64,000 nucleotides of DNA from positions 1 to 64,000 of the forward strand of contig QZJE01000011.1 of NCBI GenBank assembly GCA_003599235.1, read 5' to 3'. The DNA is from Actinomycetota bacterium. GTDB taxonomy: Bacteria > Actinomycetota > Aquicultoria > SURF-47. Positions within the stretch are counted from its first letter, which is position 1; every line of letters begins with the position of its first letter. The notes beneath the pieces are model-generated. The model searched no databases, had not been told where the DNA came from, and was given only the letters and a program-made list of their open reading frames with translations. Positions 48,918 through 57,173 of the stretch are shown here, piece by piece. Both the position numbers and the translations under genes were made by a program.

Positions 48918-51127
48918 TAATTACTCGAAATTATCCTACCGTTACTGGTAAAGACAATTGTACCATCTTTGTCTGTGCGATAAATCTTAGAGCCGATACC
49001 TTTAATCCGACTTAATAGTGATCTATTAGGATGACCGTATTCGTTGTGACCCACTGAGATAACCGCCAGCTTAGGCCTGGCTTCTTGTAAAAAATTTTTA
49101 GATGTTCCTAGACCGCTTCCGTGATGAGCTACTTTTAGTACATCACAGCTAAGGTCTGCTTTAGGCAGAAGCTCCTGCTCAAAACCACTATCGATATCGC
49201 CGGTAAAAAGAAATCGAGCCTGGCCATAAGTTAACTTTATGACAACCGAATGATTATTTTCGGTTTGGGCTAAATTGGTACATGTTGGACTTAATATATA
49301 AAACCTAGCTTGACCCAGCTTAATTAAGTCGCCTTTGTTAACTATCTTCTTTTTTATGCTCTTATGTTTTACAAGCCGCATCAAGGATAATTGCTCCGAG
49401 CTATCGGAGGGAAAACTATTGCAGACTAAAAGCTTTACTCTAATAGAGTCAACAGTTGCCAACAAACCTCCTATATGATCATGATCACCATGAGTTAAAA
49501 CCACTAGGTCTAGTGTTTTAATCCCGCGGTGAAGCAGGTAGTCTTTTACTTGACTCCTATCGGCCCCGCCATCTATTAAGCTATTGTAGCCTTGGTTTTG
49601 AATAAGGATACTATCGCCTTGGCCAACGTTGATAAATGTAACCTTAAGTCCAGCCGGCTTAGCTTGACCAAGCGACCAAAAAGAAACTGTGCATACAAAG
49701 ACCAGTACAATTATCAAAACACGATTAAACCTAAAGGTAATCTCTCTTTGTTTGAAATACTTAAATACGAAGATAATTGCCGGATAATAAAGAACTACTA
49801 GCCAGATGGGAACAGTTGGAAAATAAACCCAGGAAAACGAAAAGTTGGCAAATACATAAGCTATCTTTAAGATATACAAGGCAAAAACTCGCCCAATTGT
49901 TGGAGAAAAGACAGTGAAAAACATCAAAGGACCAAGGGCTGGAACCGCCAAAATATTAACCACCACAGCACTTAATGAAAGTTGGCCAAAACACAGTCCA
50001 ATAAGAGGAGCAACTCCTATTTGAGCTGCTAAGGATACGCTTAAAGCATTTTTAAGCTTAGATGGGAGATCTTTAAGAAGATCAAATATTATTGGGCTTA
50101 AATATATTAAGAAAAAGATGGCCAGGCAAGACAAAATAAAACTTAAACTAAAGAGCATAAAAGGATCGTATATTAATAAAATAAACATTGACGCTGCTAG
50201 AGCAGTTAGAATATTTTTCTTTCGCCCATTAATCCAGGCCAGTAAAAGCATAATAGCCATAACCGATGAACGCAAAACAGGCGGAGCAAACCCTGATAGG
50301 GCGCTATAAAATAAAAGACTTAAAGCCACCAAGATTATCTGCAATCTAGGCGAGCTTTTTAAAAATCGCAAAATAAATAACAATCCTAAAACTATTACTC
50401 CCACATGGAGGCCAGAGACCGACCACATATGAGCCAGACCGGCACTTCGAAGATTGTCTTTGTCGGTATCGCTGATTGCAGAGATATCTCCTGTTAGCGC
50501 TCCCAACATTAAAGCTCTCGGTGCATCTTTATTTACCAATATATGACGCTTAATATTTTGCCTAATCTTTCCGATAATTTTTAGCTTTGAGCTAAAAAGA
50601 TACGTTAGACGGCTGGGGGTTATTTTTGCTTGGACTTTTTGACGATAATAATAACTCTTTGCTTTTCCTTCAATTACTAAAACCCTACCTTCTAACAACA
50701 CCGACTGGCCATAGACAGGGCTAGATTTTGAGCTGACCAGAATTAGCTCCGAATTAGGGTAATCCTTGCCTAAATAATTTATCCGGGAAGTTTTGACAGT
50801 AAAAGTATTGCCAAAAGAAGAGCTTGTGATCTTGGAACAAACATATCCCTTAACAGCAACAAAAGCTTTTTTATTGGCTAATTTATACAATTGGCTAGAC
50901 TTCAAATCATTGATCTGGTAAGAGGTAAGATACAATCCCAAACTAAAAAAAACAAATAAACTAATTAGCCAAACTAAGCCCTTTTTATTTATAAAAATAA
51001 TTAATAAGAGCAAACTAACTGCAAGCAAAACTGCTGCTATTATCAGAGATACTTGTAAGTAATCAGAGATTAATATTCCTACTATAAGAAATGCAAGCAG
51101 GTAGACTACTTTATCTTGCCGGCTCAA
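48917..51127 (-). CDS. comEC: DNA internalisation channel ComEC/Rec2
   Basis: 736 aa. N-terminal membrane region with a DUF4131-like periplasmic domain (about 60-170), central competence domain with many helices (GLAHMWSVSGLHVGVIVLGL, about 230-249), and a C-terminal metallo-beta-lactamase-like domain (about 500-736) with VVLTHGDHDHIGGLLA (about 553-568) and VAHHGSGLGTS. This full three-domain form suggests active DNA uptake or nuclease processing. ATGA-type overlap with comEA upstream. Confidence 0.95.
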   Translation of the reverse strand: MSRQDKVVYLLAFLIVGILISDYLQVSLIIAAVLLAVSLLLLIIFINKKGLVWLISLFVFFSLGLYLTSYQINDLKSSQLYKLANKKAFVAVKGYVCSKITSSSFGNTFTVKTSRINYLGKDYPNSELILVSSKSSPVYGQSVLLEGRVLVIEGKAKSYYYRQKVQAKITPSRLTYLFSSKLKIIGKIRQNIKRHILVNKDAPRALMLGALTGDISAISDTDKDNLRSAGLAHMWSVSGLHVGVIVLGLLFILRFLKSSPRLQIILVALSLLFYSALSGFAPPVLRSSVMAIMLLLAWINGRKKNILTALAASMFILLIYDPFMLFSLSFILSCLAIFFLIYLSPIIFDLLKDLPSKLKNALSVSLAAQIGVAPLIGLCFGQLSLSAVVVNILAVPALGPLMFFTVFSPTIGRVFALYILKIAYVFANFSFSWVYFPTVPIWLVVLYYPAIIFVFKYFKQREITFRFNRVLIIVLVFVCTVSFWSLGQAKPAGLKVTFINVGQGDSILIQNQGYNSLIDGGADRSQVKDYLLHRGIKTLDLVVLTHGDHDHIGGLLATVDSIRVKLLVCNSFPSDSSEQLSLMRLVKHKSIKKKIVNKGDLIKLGQARFYILSPTCTNLAQTENNHSVVIKLTYGQARFLFTGDIDSGFEQELLPKADLSCDVLKVAHHGSGLGTSKNFLQEARPKLAVISVGHNEYGHPNRSLLSRIKGIGSKIYRTDKDGTIVFTSNGRIISSN

Positions 51128-51735
51128 TTAAGGCTGGCCTCTTCTTTTATTTTACTGAACTTTTTAGGACCGATTCCTTCTATTTGAGAAAGCTCATCAA
51201 TACTTTTTATAGACCCTTGTTGTTTCCTATAATCAACTATTCTTTCAGCCAAAGTAGGACCAACACCCGGCAACTCTTCTAATTCCTTTTCGCTAGCTGT
51301 GTTAATGTTAATTTTGCCGTTCGCACTTTGGCCACTTTGGTTTCCTGTTTTACCTTTTTTAGGTACCAGTATTTTTTCACCATCGCTTACTTTTTGCGCT
51401 AAATTTAAGCTTTCTTTGTCAGCGTATTTATTAAAACCGCCAGCGGCTTTTACGGCATCCACTATCCGACTGCCATCTTTTAGATTATATACAGAAGGCC
51501 GCCTCACTTGGCCAGTGACATAGACCACAATAGCCTCTTCTTCTTGACGGCTAGCCACTACTGTTGAGTTATCTTTGACTTCGATTTCTTTCTGAGGCCT
51601 AAAGCTTAAGTAGAGGGTTATAGTTAAGATAATTAACACTACTCCAACAATAGCTATTGCTTGACTCTTGGTGATATTAAAATCCGATTTAATATACCAA
51701 TCTACAATTCGTTGCTTTAATCCACTAAAGTCCAT
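51124..51735 (-). CDS. comEA: competence DNA-binding protein ComEA
   Basis: 203 aa: one N-terminal membrane helix (about 23-43), an SLBB domain (about 65-120: VYVTGQVRRPSVYNLKDGSR) and a C-terminal tandem helix-hairpin-helix (about 138-200: ININTASEKELEELPGVGPT and IEGIGPKKFSKI). Binds incoming DNA at the membrane and hands it to ComEC, which is encoded next. AAAGGAG precedes the ATG. Confidence 0.95.
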   Translation of the reverse strand: MDFSGLKQRIVDWYIKSDFNITKSQAIAIVGVVLIILTITLYLSFRPQKEIEVKDNSTVVASRQEEEAIVVYVTGQVRRPSVYNLKDGSRIVDAVKAAGGFNKYADKESLNLAQKVSDGEKILVPKKGKTGNQSGQSANGKININTASEKELEELPGVGPTLAERIVDYRKQQGSIKSIDELSQIEGIGPKKFSKIKEEASLN

Positions 51736-51773
51736 TTTTTCTCCTTTGTAGTTTAGCTGCGAGCAAAAATAAG

Positions 51774-51839
51774 CTTCTATAAATTAATTTCGCAATAGGA
51801 GAAGAAATTCCTTTATTTTTAGAGAAGAAGTTTATAGAA
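51774..51839. repeat. family 4 repeat copy b, doubling as leuS terminator candidate
   Basis: Core shared (inverted) with 5107-5147. Outer arms TTCTATAAA (51775-51783) and TTTATAGAA (51831-51839) pair; on the minus strand the stem is followed by GCTTATTTTTGC, so it could terminate leuS transcription. Inner AGGA/TCCT hairpin. Confidence 0.55.
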
Positions 51840-51853
51840 ATAGTTAGCGGTTA

Positions 51854-54403
51854 TTATTTTGCGACAATATTGACAAGTTTCTTAGGAATAACAATTGTCT
51901 TTATTACTTCTTTGTCTTCAAGAAAACTCTTAGTTTTATCAGAAGCCAGGGCGGCTTCTTTCATCTCTTCTTCAGATACTCCTTCAGGGACTGTTATGCG
52001 GTCGCGTACTTTACCGTTTACCTGGACAATCAAGGTAATCTCTTCGGCTTTAGCCATTTCTTTTTTATAAACAGGCCAGCTTTGGCGATGGATACTTTCT
52101 TTTTCTTCTAGCTTGCTCCACAGCTCCTCGGTTAAGTGAGGGATAAAAGGAGAGGATAGGATAAGTAGTGTCCGTGTAGCTTCATTAAGCACTTTTTTGT
52201 TAGGTTCACTTTGCTCATTATATTTAACCATGTCATTAACTAATTCCATTAAAGCAGAAATAGCAGTATTGAAATTAAAGCGGTTTATGTCATCTGTAAC
52301 CCGTTTAATTGTTTGATGAATCATCCTAAGTAAATTATTGGTTTTCGGGGACGGGGCATCCCTATCTGAAAAGATGTCTGTCCCCTCTTTGGGACCACTC
52401 GCACCCTCAGCCTTTACCATATTGATAAGCTCAATGTTGTTTCTAACCAATCTCCAGAACCTATTTAAGAACCTAAAGGAGCCCTCAATTCCGGCATCGG
52501 ACCAATCAAGATCTTTTTGTGGCGGCGAGGCAAATAGAATAAAAAGCCTGGTAGCATCGGCACCGTATTTATCCATCATAAAAGTAGGATCTACTACATT
52601 GCCTTTAGATTTACTCATTTTGGCACCGTCTTTTATAACCATTCCCTGAGTTAGTAGATTGGTAAATGGCTCATCAAAATCAAGCAAACCTAAATCTCTG
52701 ATAACCTTGGTAAAAAAACGAGCGTACATAAGATGCATAATGGCATGCTCAATACCGCCAATATATTGGTCAACAGGCATCCAGTAGTTTACGTCATCAG
52801 TATCAAAAGGCCCTTTATCATCCTTTGGCGAACAATAACGCAGAAAATACCAGGAGGAATCGATAAAAGTATCCATGGTATCGGTCTCCCGTCTGGCGTC
52901 TTGTGCTCCGCATTTAGGGCAAGTTACCTCAACAAACTCTTGGGATTTAGCCAAGGGAGAGCCTGCAACTCCACTTACCTTGATGTCGTCAGGCAGTAGC
53001 ACCGGTAGATCTTCATCTGGCACCGGCACCGTGCCACACTCCGGACAGTATATTATGGGAATGGGTGTGCCCCAGTACCGCTGCCTTGATATCAACCAAT
53101 CACGCAAACGATAGTTAATAGCTTCTTTGCCAATGTTTTTTTCTTCTAAATACTTGGTGACTTTGCCGATACCCTCTAAGCTAGGCGTGCCATTAAAAGG
53201 CCCGGAATTAACCATCACTCCTTCGCCGACATAGGCTTCTTCCATCTCTAAAACGTCATTCTTAAGGCGAGCCGAAGAATCTGGAGATCCTTCGCTTTGC
53301 TCAGGATGACCAGAAGGAGGTTCAATAACGACAATTACAGGAATGCCATATTTCCTGGCAAACTCAAAGTCCCGTTGGTCATGAGCAGGAACAGCCATAA
53401 CAGCACCTGTACCGTACTCCATCAAAACATAATCAGCTAGCCAAACAGGGATTCTCTCTCCATTTAAGGGATTAATGACAAAGCTTCCGGTAAAAACACC
53501 TCTCTTGGGAATCTCAGCCGAGGTACGGTCAATCTCATTTTGTTTAGCAACGTCAGCTCTAAACTTATCAACTTCTTCTTTTTGTTCTGGGGTAGTGATT
53601 TTATCTACTAAAGAATGCTCCGGAGCTAAAAGGAAGAAGGTAGCTCCGTACAAGGTATCTGGGCGAGTAGTAAAAACAGTTATTTTTTCGCCGGTGTCTG
53701 CTAAAGTAAAATCAACGTAGGCGCCTTTGCTCTTGCCAATCCAGTTCTCTTGCATTACCTTAACCCGGTTAGGCCAACCTTCTAGCTGATTTAAATCTTC
53801 AAGTAACTGATCGGCATATTCAGTAGTCTTTAAAAACCACTGTTCTAATTCTTTGCTTTGAGCCTCGGACTCGCATCTCCAGCAAAGACCAGCTTCTACC
53901 TGCTCGTTAGCTAGTACTGTCTGGCAAGACGGGCACCAATTGACCTTGGCTTTTTTACGGTAAGCCAGCCCCTTTTCATAGAATTTTATGAAGAGCCATT
54001 GACCCCAGCGATAATAATCAGGTGAAGCAGTAACTACTTGGCGGTCCCAATCGTAGCTTAAACCCAACCTTTTTAGCTGCACTATCATCCGCTCAATATT
54101 ACTAAGTGTCCATTCTTTAGGTTGGGTATTGTGCTTAATAGCAGCATTTTCCGCCGGCAAGCCGAAAGCATCAAAGCCCATTGGATAAAGAACATTGTAG
54201 CCCTGCATGCGAGAGTAGCGGGCAACAACATCGCCGATAGAGTAATTGCGAACATGGCCCATATGGATATCACCGGAAGGATAAGGAAACATCTCTAGGA
54301 CATAGCGCTTTTTGTGTTTAGAATCAGTGTAGCTCTTATAAATACCCTGATTTTGCCAGTTCTTTTGCCACTTTTTTTCGATTTCTTTAAACGGATATGT
54401 CAC
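51854..54403 (-). CDS. leuS: leucyl-tRNA synthetase with two in-frame palindrome insertions
   Basis: Class Ia synthetase. 849 aa: EMFPYPSGDIHMGHVRNYSI (about 33-52, HIGH motif), zinc-type CPSC...CWRC (about 157-178), CP1 editing domain (about 220-440; TTRPDTLYGATFFLLAPEH), GAKMSKSKGNVVDP (about 593-606) and anticodon-binding C-terminus. Residues about 366-384 (GHPEQSEGSPDSSARLKND) and about 673-686 (EGTDIFSDRDAPSP) are encoded by palindromic repeats and look like insertions at surface loops. GTG start overlapping the PAS gene stop (GTGA), hence translational coupling. Confidence 0.95.
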   Translation of the reverse strand: MTYPFKEIEKKWQKNWQNQGIYKSYTDSKHKKRYVLEMFPYPSGDIHMGHVRNYSIGDVVARYSRMQGYNVLYPMGFDAFGLPAENAAIKHNTQPKEWTLSNIERMIVQLKRLGLSYDWDRQVVTASPDYYRWGQWLFIKFYEKGLAYRKKAKVNWCPSCQTVLANEQVEAGLCWRCESEAQSKELEQWFLKTTEYADQLLEDLNQLEGWPNRVKVMQENWIGKSKGAYVDFTLADTGEKITVFTTRPDTLYGATFFLLAPEHSLVDKITTPEQKEEVDKFRADVAKQNEIDRTSAEIPKRGVFTGSFVINPLNGERIPVWLADYVLMEYGTGAVMAVPAHDQRDFEFARKYGIPVIVVIEPPSGHPEQSEGSPDSSARLKNDVLEMEEAYVGEGVMVNSGPFNGTPSLEGIGKVTKYLEEKNIGKEAINYRLRDWLISRQRYWGTPIPIIYCPECGTVPVPDEDLPVLLPDDIKVSGVAGSPLAKSQEFVEVTCPKCGAQDARRETDTMDTFIDSSWYFLRYCSPKDDKGPFDTDDVNYWMPVDQYIGGIEHAIMHLMYARFFTKVIRDLGLLDFDEPFTNLLTQGMVIKDGAKMSKSKGNVVDPTFMMDKYGADATRLFILFASPPQKDLDWSDAGIEGSFRFLNRFWRLVRNNIELINMVKAEGASGPKEGTDIFSDRDAPSPKTNNLLRMIHQTIKRVTDDINRFNFNTAISALMELVNDMVKYNEQSEPNKKVLNEATRTLLILSSPFIPHLTEELWSKLEEKESIHRQSWPVYKKEMAKAEEITLIVQVNGKVRDRITVPEGVSEEEMKEAALASDKTKSFLEDKEVIKTIVIPKKLVNIVAK
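52347..52386. repeat. palindromic insertion in leuS (C-terminal part)
   Basis: GGGGACGGGGCATC, then a 12-nt loop, then GATGTCTGTCCCC: GGGGAC/GTCCCC and CATC/GATG pair. In frame in leuS. Confidence 0.65.
53255..53310. repeat. palindromic insertion in leuS (editing domain region)
   Basis: 56 bp with ends GTCATTCTTAAGGCGAGCCG and, inverted, GTCATCCTGAGCAAAGCGAA; inner AGATTCTTCGG/TCCTTCGCT regions pair around AGATC. This GTCATCCTGAGC...GAATGAC hairpin is a repeat type found between genes in diverse bacteria. In frame here. Confidence 0.8.
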
Positions 54404-55647
54404 TTTTTTTGCCCGCTCTGATCGATAACTGCTACTAAAACTTTGGCCATTGTCTCCTTTGAACCCTTAGGGATTATCCATTTTAAGTATATATTTCTAG
54501 GCTCTTCCTCTATTGTATAGTTAATGCACTCGGTTTCAAATTGCTTTTTGCCTTTAGCGATAGCTACTAGTTCTTTTTTGAAGTTATCGTAATCTCTGCC
54601 AAATATTTTAGGTAAATTATCATAAAGCTCTTCTTTGCTTTTAGCTTTATATAACTTAAGCGTGGCCTTATTAACGTCAATAATGCTAAACATCTTCGCA
54701 TAAGTTGACACTACTTCAGGATGCTCATCAAAATACTTTTTGAAATCCTTAATACCTGCTGATTTAAGACAATCAATAAAAGTCTTGATGTCAGAAAAAT
54801 CCTCTTCCCATAAAGAAATAGGCGAATCTTCAAAAAGACTGCGGTAGCGGCTCTCACTTTTTTCTAGTGCTTTTTGAGCTTTTTTTCTCTCAGTAATATC
54901 ATCTAAGACCGCTACTAGCCCATTAACCTTATCTTGGCTATCGGTTAAGGGTGCCGTTGAAAATTTAACATCAATAACTAATCCTCTGTTATTACGCATT
55001 TTTGTTTCGATGTTTGTAAAAGATTTACCTTTAACAGTAGCAGATAAGTATTGTTTTATCTCTGATCTACCTTGATCAATAGGTAAAACATTACCTACTC
55101 GCTGTGCCCTAGACCAGCCAAAAATCCTTTCTGCCGCCTTATTCCACATTGTAACTTTTCCAGATAAGTCTAAAGCGATTATGGCTTGCGGCGAGGCTTG
55201 AAAAATTGCTTTTAGGGCTTGGTTAGTTTCCTGAAGAGCTTGGCGGGCAAGTTTTTGCTCAGTAATATCTTTAATAATTACCTGAACAGCCGCCTCGCCA
55301 TGATAGATGGTAGGAATAGAGGTTACCTCAGCATAAATAGAGCTTCCATCAAGTCTTACAAACCGCTCTTCAACCGTAGGAGGAGTTTTCCCTTTTTGAA
55401 TTAGAGCCATTCTATCTTTTACTAGCTGAGCAGAATCCGGGTGCACAAAATCATAAATCGAGCGCCCTATGTGCTTTTCGATATTTTTTACTCCTACCAT
55501 CTTGGCGGCCGCTTTGTTGGCAAAAATAACTTTTCCGTCGATATGGATGACGATGGCGTAAGGAGAACTTTCGACTAGTTTTCCATACCTCTCTGCAGCT
55601 TCCTGTGGGTACTGCTCAGTAGTAGATTTCTTGGATTTTTGAGACAT
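54400..55647 (-). CDS. PAS-domain protein without output domain
   Basis: 415 aa from ATG 55647 (GGTGG nine bases upstream). Three consecutive PAS modules: about 22-132 (ESSPYAIVIHIDGKVIFANK, IIKDITEQK), about 142-262 (FQASPQAIIALDLSGKVTMW, LDDITERKKAQ) and a divergent one at about 275-412 (FEDSPISLWEEDFSDIKTF). The typical linker sequences that lead into kinase or GGDEF domains are present between PAS units, but the protein ends after the third PAS. It may act through protein interaction. Overlaps leuS by 4 bp, an unusual pairing. Confidence 0.82.
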   Translation of the reverse strand: MSQKSKKSTTEQYPQEAAERYGKLVESSPYAIVIHIDGKVIFANKAAAKMVGVKNIEKHIGRSIYDFVHPDSAQLVKDRMALIQKGKTPPTVEERFVRLDGSSIYAEVTSIPTIYHGEAAVQVIIKDITEQKLARQALQETNQALKAIFQASPQAIIALDLSGKVTMWNKAAERIFGWSRAQRVGNVLPIDQGRSEIKQYLSATVKGKSFTNIETKMRNNRGLVIDVKFSTAPLTDSQDKVNGLVAVLDDITERKKAQKALEKSESRYRSLFEDSPISLWEEDFSDIKTFIDCLKSAGIKDFKKYFDEHPEVVSTYAKMFSIIDVNKATLKLYKAKSKEELYDNLPKIFGRDYDNFKKELVAIAKGKKQFETECINYTIEEEPRNIYLKWIIPKGSKETMAKVLVAVIDQSGQKK

Positions 55648-55794
55648 TTTTATTACCACCCAATGCTTAACTATTCTATTATAGCACGTTTACCTGCAGT
55701 TGGTTATCCCTTAATTATTTCTGGCATCAGGTGTCTGATTTCTGATATACTTTCTGCGGTTTAAAAACAAGCATTATAATGAGGAGGAATATAA

Positions 55795-56094
55795 ATGGAT
55801 TTATTAGAAAAAACATTACTGTTAGGAATCGGAGTGGCTTCCTGGAGCAAAGAGAAAATCGAGAAAGTAATTGATGATTTAATTGAGCGTGGCAAGCTAT
55901 CCAAAGGTGAAGGCAAAAAGCTAGCTGAGGAATTAATCGAGCGCGGTAAGAAAGATAAAGAAGCAGTAACTAAGATAGTTAAAAAAGAAGTTGAAAAAGT
56001 TCAGAATATGCGCATAGTATCTAACGACGAACTGCAAAGCTTACAAGACGAGCTAAAGAAACTAAAAGCTGAGATAACAAAATTAAAAAAATAA
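55795..56094 (+). CDS. phasin-like/PHA-regulator family coiled-coil protein
   Basis: 99 aa, charged, fully helical. LLGIGVASWSKEKIEKVIDD (about 9-28), repeated LIERGK units (about 29-34 and 47-52) and a C-terminal leucine/lysine coiled coil (about 75-98). This matches small phasin-superfamily proteins annotated as polyhydroxyalkanoate synthesis regulators in many anaerobes; no PHA genes are in the window, so the function is open. GAGGAGG precedes the ATG. Convergent with the LOR gene one base away. Confidence 0.8.
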   Translation: MDLLEKTLLLGIGVASWSKEKIEKVIDDLIERGKLSKGEGKKLAEELIERGKKDKEAVTKIVKKEVEKVQNMRIVSNDELQSLQDELKKLKAEITKLKK

Positions 56095-56095
56095 T

Positions 56096-56680
56096 CTAAT
56101 TCTGTTTCCCTTCTATAGCGGCTAGTAATACAGCGGCGGCTAGACCTAATCTTCTGTCTAACTGGCCGTTAGCCCCTGAAAAATCCAGAGCTAATTTATA
56201 GACAAAAGGATTAAAGTTACCTTTAAAGACAGCTACTTTTTGACCACCAACACTTACATCATAAGTTTGCGGTATTAAGTTGCTTAAGAAACGCCTAAGC
56301 AAAGCCATTAGGGTGCTGTCTTCGCTGATGGTGCCAATTTCTTTATCATCCTTATCCATAATAATCCATTCATCCTGGATTAAAGACTTAAGACCTTTCC
56401 TTTTAAGGGCTCCTACCTTTTCCCCGCTAACAGCATCTACTACATCGTAAGCCGCTTGAAAATCAAGGATTTGCCTGGCCTGAATAGTCAGTAGCTCTTG
56501 GGTCATCTCTTTATCGGTATAGAGCCGGATATCTTCTTTAAGCTTAAATGCTTTCATTTTAGAATAAAAAGCTAAGCTTCCGTCAGCAGCATTAATTGTA
56601 AAAGCTCCACCAACCAATTTAAGTACTTTCCTGCGCAAATCATACTTGTCGTGTTGAAAATTTGCATGTAACTCTGCCAT
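56096..56680 (-). CDS. LURP-one-related (LOR) family protein
   Basis: 194 aa tubby-like beta-barrel. Pattern of paired strands: GAFTINAADGSLAFYSKMKA (about 25-44), DIRLYTDKEMTQELLTIQAR (about 50-69), YDVVDAVSGEKVGALKRKGL, WIIMDKDDKEIGTISEDS, and a hydrophobic C-terminal helix (LGLAAAVLLAAIEG). LOR proteins are scramblase-like barrels of uncertain bacterial role. GGGAGG precedes the ATG. Immediately downstream of tRNA-Ala on the minus strand. Confidence 0.82.
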   Translation of the reverse strand: MAELHANFQHDKYDLRRKVLKLVGGAFTINAADGSLAFYSKMKAFKLKEDIRLYTDKEMTQELLTIQARQILDFQAAYDVVDAVSGEKVGALKRKGLKSLIQDEWIIMDKDDKEIGTISEDSTLMALLRRFLSNLIPQTYDVSVGGQKVAVFKGNFNPFVYKLALDFSGANGQLDRRLGLAAAVLLAAIEGKQN

Positions 56681-56748
56681 GTTGCCTCCCTGATTGTATA
56701 TTAGTAATCATCGGTTAACTTTAATACTAACTTAAGTATTATTTTTTG

Positions 56749-56821
56749 TGGAGGTAAGGGGACTTGAACCCCTGACCTCATGGCTGCCAGCCATGCGCTC
56801 TCCCAGCTGAGCTATACCCCC
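56749..56821 (-). tRNA. tRNA-Ala, anticodon GGC
   Basis: 73 nt read on the minus strand. Acceptor GGGGGTA pairs with TACCTCC (one G-T), D-arm GCTC-AGCTGGGA-GAGC, anticodon stem CATGG/CCATG with loop CTGGCAG (anticodon GGC, reads GCC), T-arm AGGGG-TTCAAGT-CCCCT, discriminator A. CCA is not encoded (next bases CAA). Its first 10 nt overlap the rsfS stop end. Confidence 0.97.
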
Positions 56822-57153
56822 AAAGTCGGAATATCCTTCCACAATCTTTCTATCTGATAATATTCACGCATGTCATGGGTCATGACATGGACAATTATAT
56901 CACCGAAGTCTATTAGTACCCAGTCGCCTGACTTGCCTTCTATGCCTAAGGGCTTTAGTTCTTTCTTCAATTCTTTTATAACATTATCAGCGATTACATC
57001 TACTTGACGCTTAGTGTTCCCGCTTACAATGATAAAGAAATCGGTGATGGTATTGAAGTTTCTGAAGTCTAAGATAGAGATATCTTGGCCTTTTTTATCA
57101 GTTGCTGCTTTAGCTATTTTCTCCGCAATTGTCTCAGATGATTTATCAACCAT
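56812..57153 (-). CDS. rsfS: ribosomal silencing factor RsfS
   Basis: 113 aa. Binds L14 and blocks subunit joining in starvation. KGQDISILDFRNFNTITDFF (about 19-38), IVSGNTKRQVDVIADNV (about 41-57), GDWVLIDFGDIIVHVMTHDM (about 80-99) are family signatures. The TAG stop lies inside the 5' end of tRNA-Ala (10-nt overlap). Normal neighbour of nadD, here separated from it by a LytR-C gene. Confidence 0.95.
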   Translation of the reverse strand: MVDKSSETIAEKIAKAATDKKGQDISILDFRNFNTITDFFIIVSGNTKRQVDVIADNVIKELKKELKPLGIEGKSGDWVLIDFGDIIVHVMTHDMREYYQIERLWKDIPTLGV

Positions 57154-57173
57154 ATTTCTATATGTATGGGCCC

